Below are positions 59,701 to 64,000 of a stretch of DNA of 64,000 nucleotides, one piece after another. The stretch comes from Acanthopleura granulata (lineage: Eukaryota; Mollusca; Polyplacophora; Chitonida; Chitonidae), in contig JABBOT010000080.1 of assembly GCA_016165875.1 (NCBI GenBank), forward strand, positions 34,858,364 to 34,922,363, in the 5' to 3' direction. The notes beneath the pieces are model-generated. The model did no database searches. It was given only the letters and a program-made list of their open reading frames with translations, and had not been told where the DNA came from. Numbering within the stretch: position 1 is the first letter of the stretch; every line of letters starts with the position of its first letter. The position numbers and the translations under genes are program-made.

Positions 59701-62112
59701 TGTATTCCGTTTGTGTGACTTGTGTGTGTTGACCAGGTGAATGTAACTCAGGAGACAGCGAGTAACGTGATTGTGCTGCTGGCTAGCCGGGGACCCACAC
59801 GCAGCATGTTCCACGAATCCATCATGTCCATCTTTCCAATATTGTTCCATTACTTCAGGAAGTAAGTTTACCTTTTTTATTTCACCATAAGTAGGATCTT
59901 TCCTGTCGAAGGTCGGGTTTGAATCAGCACCTGGTGTGTCCGAGAGACTGAACGGTAATCAGTGTAGCCACTTGACCACGGCTCGCCGACCGCATTATGA
60001 CTAATATGGCGTGCTTTACTTTTATTGAGGAAGATTACGCTGATTTCTTAAACTGTTATCTAATATCATCGGTTGTTATATAATATGCAAAATATTGAAG
60101 TTTTCTCGCACATTTCTGCTCGAGCAACGATAAACACTACATCCTGTTTTTATTACGAAACGTTTGGCGGGGGAGGGGGGGGGATAATTTGACTACGTTG
60201 CCGTGACTGAATATCTTAACCAGAAAGTCTACGGAATGTTGGCGACCTTTATTTTTCACTGTCACGCACTTCTGAAGCCAGGAATTTGTTATTGTTGAAT
60301 TTATTCGTACACTTTGCTCTGTGCGCCACTTGCATGCCTGTTACACACCTCAGCAAATTCAATGATATAATACGGTTTACAAAGAGCTTTCAATTTCTAG
60401 GTGCGTATATATGCGAACAAAAGATGTTGAAAACCCTTTCAAATGGTGTGTGTTTTTTTTCTCCAAGTTGTTGTGAAGAGTTCGGATTGAAGAGGGATGA
60501 CACGAACTTAGACGTATTGTTAGCGACAAAAATGGCAGAGTTGGAGGAGTTAAAGACACCTGAGCCACAGGGATCACCCCATGCAGAAACGGAGTTCCCG
60601 GATTACGTGCAAACCAATCCATCTGACATCAAGAGGGTTGTTGGATCGCGAGGTAAACAGACATATTTTGTCTGACCTAAGTCTAAGCCATGGTTCTAGA
60701 GGGTGTGGTAGTTGCTACTTCTTAAGGATTTACAAGCAATTTACTTTTTAAGCAAAGTTAGATAAAAGTGGCAAGACAATAACTTCGTTGAGTACTCGTG
60801 GCCATTTGCCAACTAATAGCATAAATTAAAATCTGGAGACGGTGACTCGAAATTTGTCAGGGGCGGATTCAATAAGCCATTTCTGACTTTCTTCAAAAGT
60901 TAAAACTTCGTCACAGTGCTTATTGTTTGGTGCTGGGACTTCAAATTTTGACAGGTTTGTGTTACAGTAACATTTATGAGGTGGTCAAATTTTAATTTTT
61001 AGCACCTAAAAATAAGCTCTAAAATTATATTTAAAATTTTTGACTTTAGTTCTTAAATGTCTGTGTTGACACCTGTACACTTTCTGTTTCTTTTTACTTG
61101 ATACCGTAAAATGACATCTTAGTTGGCGTTACATAACTCTACAGTAAACAATCTAAAACAGAGCCTACGTGGGCGTACCTCATGGTTTTCAACGCCTATG
61201 GCACCGTTATGAAGTTTTACATAGTTTAACTTTGTGCTGGAATGCAGAATTGAACTAGAGGCCAAACTGAAACCTGAATACATTTCTGAGGTTGTTTGAG
61301 ACAGCGCTGACAACAAATCGCCAATAGATTAAGAAAGTATTTTAATTGGAAATTTGTTTTACCGGATTTCTGTGTGAAATTTAAACACGGAACAGTGTAT
61401 CTTGCATGGTGCAATTCCAACAACATTTTTGCACAACAATTAAATGTCAACTTCTCAATAATTACTTTGGTTAATACGACAGTGCAAGTTAACAATTACC
61501 GTAAGCTGAACAGAAGCACGGTTGGCAATGTTGGCCTTAATTGGCTTAATATTTTACCCAGCTGACAAAGTGAAAAAAGTCTTTTAGTTGGACATCATCC
61601 AACACCAGCAAAACTTGACGGTTTACACAAAACTTACACAAAGGCTGACGGGAAGTTTATCTCCTTCGTGAAACGGTGAAAGTAATCTCTGGCAATAAAG
61701 GTAAAACTTAGAAAAGTTGAATGAAATAACCAAATGATTGTATGCATCTGTGCAAAGATTATTTTCTTCGGTTATATAGCGTTGTACATGATTTAATTGT
61801 GCTTGGCGTACAGGTGACGAATTTTACCGAATACAATTCTCCATCAGCACCGGCATCAGAATGATCGTTCCCATGGATGGCTTGGTGCACCGACATCGCA
61901 CGGCAGGCCATGAGTGGAGGCGGGGTACCATCATTTCACCACAGGGCAGCAGGAAAGCCCTCAGGGAGAAACTCTCCAAAGAAAAAAGCAGTATGTCAGG
62001 ACGAAACAGAGTTGGCAGTGTAGCCCCAACCAGCAGAGCGTTCTCAACCAGGCCTCATCCGCTGCCCGAAAAAGACAGCGAAGAGTCGATCAGGTCTACT
62101 CATGTCCATTAA
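41782..62112 (+). CDS. RGS22: RGS22-like regulator of G-protein signalling, 20 coding exons
   Basis: Exons: 41782-41788, 42067-42164, 42573-42650, 44511-44637, 45501-45830, 47715-48152, 48457-49169, 50494-50556, 51652-51793, 52257-52358, 53407-53575, 54482-54675, 55060-55177, 55964-56111, 56960-57080, 57649-57730, 58079-58217, 59737-59861, 60468-60652, 61814-62112. All introns are GT-AG and every phase agrees: 3678 nt, 1225 residues (human RGS22 about 1260). The N terminus (KKEFDTLLEDCAFVDYFN) has the family's DYFN motif. RGS-type helical modules are seen at about 125-300 (FACWMDLEKFRRL), 455-620 (LVFLMLFNDLQEYM), 755-870 (EYFKRFLVLKRAAAPLLFW) and 925-1065 (PQDLLFWVEVAKYTDL, ANAIISCFLNSDIQPKLQ). 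The tail from 1066 is charged. RGS domains bind G-alpha subunits and speed GTP hydrolysis; vertebrate RGS22 is mainly testicular and linked to G-alpha12/13 and 11. Catalytic activity here is not established. Weakest points: possible missed small exons in the long introns 3 and 8. Confidence 0.91.
42067..42164 (+). CDS. RGS22: RGS22 coding exon 2
   Basis: KKEFDTLLEDCAFVDYFN, the conserved RGS22 N-terminal motif. Phase 1 in, 0 out; donor GTGAGT. Confidence 0.88.
42573..42650 (+). CDS. RGS22: RGS22 coding exon 3
   Basis: VFGQRVLYRRRHKDFIVDPP, phase 0 at both ends, donor GTAAGT. Confidence 0.85.
42651..44510. other. RGS22 intron 3, nothing firm
   Basis: Low-complexity T/G run near 43020-43045 and C-rich stretches near 43840. 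A weak tRNA A-box-like sequence near 44098 has no matching B box. No extra exon found, though a small one could be missed. Confidence 0.5.
44511..44637 (+). CDS. RGS22: RGS22 coding exon 4
   Basis: YEVRDWLRTNRFSAFVQSD then LFIEYNLCCRL, matching an N-terminal helical segment of RGS22. Phase 0 in, 1 out. Confidence 0.86.
44811..44989. repeat. Foldback element in RGS22 intron 4
   Basis: Terminal CTGTGTAC (44811-44818) pairs with GTACACAG (44982-44989), and TGCACATCCACA (44846-44857) with TGTGGATGTGCA (44965-44976). Several smaller palindromes such as GTGTATCAGTCATACAC lie inside. No coding capacity; resembles a MITE-type foldback. Confidence 0.7.
45501..45830 (+). CDS. RGS22: RGS22 coding exon 5
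   Basis: DFEYDTDLYFVPIILPIAF, then the first RGS-type module (KEFWQKTTEFLL, FACWMDLEKFRRL). The acceptor at AATATTAG is chosen over an earlier CCCAG because only it keeps phase. Confidence 0.85.
46476..46744 (+). mobile_element. Full-length SINE (family 1) in RGS22 intron 5
   Basis: Same architecture as the full-length copy near 19.2 kb: GGGGCCTCCTAGGCCGAGG head, B box GTGAGTTCAAGTC, the CCACCATAATGCTGG core and an AATGAATAAATG tail. Flanked by the 8-bp direct repeat AGTAACAC (46468-46475 and 46745-46752). Confidence 0.88.
47070..47190. repeat. A-rich / C-tract low-complexity run in RGS22 intron 5
   Basis: A run of about 20 A followed by A-tracts broken by single C or CCCC groups. Reading frames of lysine or phenylalanine across it are artefacts of composition. 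Confidence 0.9.
47715..48152 (+). CDS. RGS22: RGS22 coding exon 6
   Basis: End of the first RGS module (LQYVMLAALKSYWLPRYIL) and a polar linker. Phase 1 in, 1 out; donor GTAACT. Confidence 0.87.
48457..49169 (+). CDS. RGS22: RGS22 coding exon 7 (largest)
   Basis: Disordered, charged linker (SKGKQVEQNSEGKGNRRS) then a second RGS-like module with LVFLMLFNDLQEYM. Phase 1 in, 0 out; donor GTAACA. Confidence 0.88.
49390..49510 (-). mobile_element. SINE family 1 fragment in RGS22 intron 7
   Basis: Reverse order match: TTTGATTGGTATTTTACGC, CAAGAATATTTCACTTATAC and GCGGCCAGCATTACATTAGG, then a truncated GGAGAGGAAGCCCAGC. Confidence 0.78.
50494..50556 (+). CDS. RGS22: RGS22 coding exon 8
   Basis: ALKPSWKTFTSNDHYLFLHK, the closing helix of the second module. 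Phase 0 both ends; donor GTACGT. Confidence 0.86.
50557..51651. other. RGS22 intron 8
   Basis: Holds the tRNA-like sequence at 50900-50992; otherwise nothing recognised. Confidence 0.55.
50900..50992 (-). mobile_element. tRNA-like sequence (SINE head or tRNA pseudogene)
   Basis: Minus strand: TGTAGTTTAATGGTTATCG resembles an A box and GATGGTGGGTTCGAGTCTAG contains a good B box at normal tRNA spacing. I cannot fold a convincing cloverleaf, so a functional tRNA is unlikely. Confidence 0.5.
51652..51793 (+). CDS. RGS22: RGS22 coding exon 9
   Basis: TRAGVMKLSPTNHVMGGDL to LAALCRFPS. The acceptor TTTTATCAAG keeps phase 0 from exon 8. Similarity to known RGS22 is weaker here, so support is mainly frame and splice sites. 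Confidence 0.7.
52257..52358 (+). CDS. RGS22: RGS22 coding exon 10
   Basis: LKPEYNIREVVSMREHGLVS to HSVQPYYN. Its donor (A|GTAGGTGTG) is the first of several tandem copies; it alone gives the in-phase join to KVREIVSHKKF. Confidence 0.78.
52290..52808 (+). repeat. Tandem copies of RGS22 exon 10 end plus splice donor
   Basis: After exon 10 the exon sequence (GTGGTTTCCATGAGGGA to AGCTCACAGCGTCCAACCAT) and its GTAGGTGTG donor recur. Donors lie at 52359 (real), 52455, 52533, 52639 (GTGGGTG) and 52726, with a last copy running to about 52808. Alternating lengths suggest a two-unit higher-order repeat of about 175-195 bp. Confidence 0.9.
53100..53325 (-). mobile_element. SINE family 1 in RGS22 intron 10
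   Basis: Reverse copy with a TTTATTTATTTATT tail, GGCGGCCAGCATTGCGGTGG core and ACGGCCGGAGAGGAAGCCAG body; the tRNA-like head is truncated near the GGCATTGGCGAGAGGCC sequence. Confidence 0.85.
53407..53575 (+). CDS. RGS22: RGS22 coding exon 11
   Basis: KVREIVSHKKFNIHKLRVS, a basic and proline-rich linker ending APNKPPKP. Phase 1 in, 2 out; donor GTCAGC. Confidence 0.85.
54482..54675 (+). CDS. RGS22: RGS22 coding exon 12
   Basis: RGS module FLEVLTNYVQFEYFKRFLVL and APLLFWKQVQDM. Phase 2 in, 1 out. Confidence 0.9.
55060..55177 (+). CDS. RGS22: RGS22 coding exon 13
   Basis: AQLDCSDEIIKQIVHMDR and GAVMRSLEKKW, closing helices of the RGS module. Phase 1 in, 2 out. Confidence 0.89.
55964..56111 (+). 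CDS. RGS22: RGS22 coding exon 14
   Basis: YEAYLSTFPEDDVRSPLSS and a polar linker to SPGKLQT. Phase 2 in, 0 out; donor GTAGGT. Confidence 0.87.
56276..56605 (+). mobile_element. SINE family 2, full length, RGS22 intron 14
   Basis: A-box-like TTGCTTGGTGGTTATATCG, B box GGGATCAAACCC, CTGCCTCGCTTGGCGCTCAG, then TTGTTGAGTACGACGTTAAA and a CATTCATACATACATAC tail. Confidence 0.85.
56960..57080 (+). CDS. RGS22: RGS22 coding exon 15
   Basis: YKLWSKLLRIICHFMRTLKD and QVLAFWIYLRLQVRRAL, the start of the last RGS module. Phase 0 in, 1 out. Confidence 0.88.
57649..57730 (+). CDS. RGS22: RGS22 coding exon 16
   Basis: VLQNRLLVVNKLPQDLLFWV, the most RGS-like stretch. Phase 1 in, 2 out; donor GTAAGT. Confidence 0.9.
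58079..58217 (+). CDS. RGS22: RGS22 coding exon 17
   Basis: YTDLVNSISKPGTFFLLSK and ANAIISCFLNSDIQPKLQ. Phase 2 in, 0 out. Confidence 0.9.
58690..59095 (+). repeat. Dispersed repeat family X, copy 3, RGS22 intron 17
   Basis: GGGATGAAATGTACGTAATC, CTCCAAAATAACGTCTCAG, ACACAAGCTCACACAG and TTTCCAGAATGTACACTCC in the same order as copy 1. Confidence 0.75.
59160..59345 (+). mobile_element. SINE family 2, 3' half, RGS22 intron 17
   Basis: GACTGGGTGGGGTGTCATG, GACTCGCCCTGCCACAAG and GTTAAGTACGACGTTAAACC with a CACTCACTCACTCACTC tail. Confidence 0.82.
59737..59861 (+). CDS. RGS22: RGS22 coding exon 18
   Basis: VNVTQETASNVIVLLASRGP and FPILFHYFRK, final RGS helices. Phase 0 in, 2 out. Confidence 0.89.
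59898..59990 (-). mobile_element. tRNA-like SINE head, RGS22 intron 18
   Basis: Minus strand: GAGCCGTGGTCAAGTGGCTA resembles an A box and GTGCTGATTCAAACCCGACC a B box. No clear acceptor stem; a SINE remnant is more likely than a tRNA gene. Confidence 0.5.
60468..60652 (+). CDS. RGS22: RGS22 coding exon 19
   Basis: CCEEFGLKRDDTNLDVLLAT and an acidic, proline-containing stretch. Phase 2 in, 1 out. Confidence 0.87.
60653..61813. other. RGS22 intron 19, nothing recognised
   Basis: AT-rich, short frames only. Confidence 0.6.
61814..62112 (+). CDS. RGS22: RGS22 coding exon 20 (C terminus, stop)
   Basis: GDEFYRIQFSISTGIRMIVP followed by a basic, serine-rich tail ending STHVH and TAA. Confidence 0.87.
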
Positions 62113-62230
62113 GGACGCGAAACTTAGGCAGTTTTCACAATTTAATACATAACCTCTGCCTTACGTTTTATCCAGTTTTTATCCAAATGTGCTATTCAGT
62201 GTTGACGGTTTTCAACGGATGATATTTCGA

Positions 62231-62236
62231 AATAAA
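62231..62236 (+). terminator. Polyadenylation signal of RGS22
   Basis: AATAAA 119 bp after the RGS22 stop codon; use inferred from position. Confidence 0.6.
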
Positions 62237-62357
62237 TATCAGCATTTAGCTTTAATTTTGATGTTTATGTGGATTTTGTCTGATGTCTTTTTTTATCTGA
62301 TTTTGTGCTGTATAGTGGCTCCTCGGAGTCCTTGCAAGAAATATACAGCCAAGATAG

Positions 62358-62480
62358 CGTAAAGACATTGGCCATTTGTTTAAAATGGCCAGTAATGTTT
62401 CATAAAGACAATGGCCACTTTTTTAAATGGCCAATAAGACTTCGTAAAGACAATGGTCACTTTCTTAAAAGTGAGGTCAG
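62358..62480. repeat. Three ~43-bp repeats, each containing a hairpin
   Basis: Units start AAAGACA at 62361, 62404 and 62446. Each has an inverted repeat: TGGCCATTT/AAATGGCCA (62369-62391), TGGCCA/TGGCCA (62412-62433) and TCACTTT/AAAGTGA (62457-62474). Confidence 0.85.
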
Positions 62481-62582
62481 AAAACCTCGGAGCTTTGGCA
62501 AGTAACTGATTAACTGACCCACCAAGTGCGACGTAGTAGAATTTCAGCTCTGAAGCGGGTTGAATATATCGTGTATTTGATC

Positions 62583-62702
62583 GTAGGTTTCCATCGGGTA
62601 CTGTCGGTTTCCTCCCACCATAATGCTGGCGCCGTCGTATAAGTGAAATATTCTTGAGTGCGGCGTAAAACACCAATCAGATAAACAAATAATTAAATCG
62701 TG
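62583..62702 (+). mobile_element. SINE family 1, 3' part
   Basis: TCCTCCCACCATAATGCTGG, ATAAGTGAAATATTCTTGAG and CGGCGTAAAACACCAATCAG with a degraded A-rich tail. Confidence 0.82.
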
Positions 62703-63204
62703 TGACGGATGCCCACCCTCAGCCTTCTGAATGCAACCAAAATGTAGTCCATTCAGTTTTGTATATAATGGTACACCGAAACCTACATCGTCGCTAGGGA
62801 ATAGACGTGCCTATAGAATGGTTCCAATCTACAGTGAATACTGAATAAGCGCTGTTGGGAACAGAGTGTATAAAACTAATCCAACGTGTAGATTTTTTGC
62901 AGCGTTTTCATGTAATTATTGTATGTAATGACAACTCAGCATTTTGAGTAACGCTAGACGAGTGACGTGTAAAAAAATTGCAAGTAATAACACTGCATTT
63001 TTCTTACTTACTTAATTAATTTACCTAGCCATGCATGGTGATACCGATCGTGTAAATTTGTACTAGTTAAGCATATACATGAATAATTAGAACAAACCGT
63101 AACTGCATGAGGTAAACTGACAAGAGGCTGGATTTTACTGGTCACACCTGATCGTTTGCTAGCAATCACACTGTCATTGCTGCTCTGCTTTTACTTTCCA
63201 TTTA

Positions 63205-63335
63205 TGTATTTATTTATTTGGTTGATATTTTACGTCGTATTCAAGAATATTTCACTTATTCGACGGCTGCCAGCATTATGGTGGGGAGAAACCGAGCAGA
63301 GCCGGGGGAAACCCACGACCATCCGCATTGTACTT
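63205..63335 (-). mobile_element. SINE family 1, 3' part
   Basis: Reverse order match: TATTTATTTATTTGG tail, TCAAGAATATTTCACTTATT, CTGCCAGCATTATGGTGGGG and AACCCACGACCATCCGC. Confidence 0.82.
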
Positions 63336-64000
63336 TCCATTGGGTAGTTTTTTTATATTTAAAGGGATCTGTTAGTCATTACCTAAAAACATTCCCACGT
63401 GAAAACCATCACGTACACTGGAATTCTCGCAATTTACCTGACTGAACAGCTTATCCATCTCATTTAATTTTTTGAACAGTAGGGTATAGTTTGACCCCCG
63501 TGTTCTGTCTTTATGTTTTCTTCCTGCAGTAAGGTATTACTCCTGTTATCTGTGAAATGGAATACTATGTCTCTTCAGGACACTTTACTTTGTCAGTACA
63601 TATAACTGGCTAATCGTGCCCACTGATCTTGTAACCATATGTTGAGTGAAGACTCGCGGACAAAAGGTCTTTGAGCACAGCCGTGCTGACATTATGATAT
63701 ATGAGGCGATACCATCTCGCGAGCAGCAATTTGCCCGTTTAATTGAGCGCATGAAATCCAAGCCATTTGTCAAAGGGATGCCACAGGCAAATTTACTGTG
63801 TCAATATGGGACTAGATCTTCTCTGGTCAATCGACACAAACCTGCCTAGAAATTTACAAATAAGAATAAGTTTACAGAAAATATTAGCAAAAAGCATAAA
63901 GCTCTTCCGAATTTCATGTTGTTATCTCTTTTCTAGCCTCCCTAGACAACTGGAAATGCAGCATTTGTTTCTGTCTTACAGTTTAGGGGCACGAATCTCC
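63336..64000. other. Right edge, no supported gene
   Basis: A plus frame at 63646-63849 (QKVFEHSRADIMIYEAIPSR and onward) follows a possible AG acceptor but matches no family I know. It could be an exon of a gene continuing outside the window. Confidence 0.4.

Noticed and set aside
1..64000. Bacterial-type operons, CRISPR arrays, phage or virus-derived genes
   Set aside because: Searched for by eye on both strands; genes are intron-containing animal genes, and the regular repeats are minisatellites without spacer structure.

Overview
The window is eukaryotic nuclear DNA: AT-rich, with split genes, canonical GT-AG introns, many tRNA-derived SINEs and several minisatellites. The gene content and the dominant SINE (tRNA-like head, tail of AAAT units) suggest a lophotrochozoan, most likely a mollusc. 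A brachiopod or annelid cannot be excluded from sequence alone. I see no prokaryotic, phage, CRISPR or viral gene module.

Three protein-coding genes can be rebuilt exon by exon, with reading phase agreeing at every junction. (1) A secreted tissue inhibitor of metalloproteinases (TIMP), + strand, 20030-22187, 5 coding exons, 221 residues. (2) An IMPACT/YIH1 homologue, - strand, 29207-40854, 11 coding exons, 314 residues: an N-terminal RWD domain, an acidic linker and the conserved C-terminal IMPACT domain. (3) An RGS22-like regulator of G-protein signalling, + strand, 41782-62112, 20 coding exons, 1225 residues with several RGS-type helical modules. IMPACT and RGS22 are head to head, with start codons about 0.93 kb apart, and probably share a bidirectional promoter carrying a palindromic E-box and a YY1-like site. 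The three genes have unrelated functions (extracellular protease control, GCN2 stress signalling, G-protein signalling), so no pathway linkage is claimed.

Layout: 1-16 kb is gene-poor, with a triplicated element containing TATA-like boxes, a second dispersed repeat family, SINE fragments and a 27-bp minisatellite (13722-14261). 16.1-20.6 kb is a tandem segmental duplication: the right copy holds TIMP exons 1-2, the left copy holds broken versions of the same two exons. 22-29 kb is intergenic, with a 33-bp minisatellite and two composite SINE dimers. 29-41 kb is IMPACT, 41-62 kb is RGS22, and 62-64 kb is intergenic with SINE fragments and a small array of hairpin repeats.

The most unusual feature is that exon-intron boundaries themselves are tandemly amplified in both neighbouring genes. 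The 3' end of IMPACT exon 10 with its splice donor is repeated about six times at ~86-bp spacing into the next intron. The acceptor and start of IMPACT exon 9 recur in the preceding intron. The 3' end of RGS22 exon 10 with its donor is repeated about five more times. No complete novel multi-gene system is apparent.
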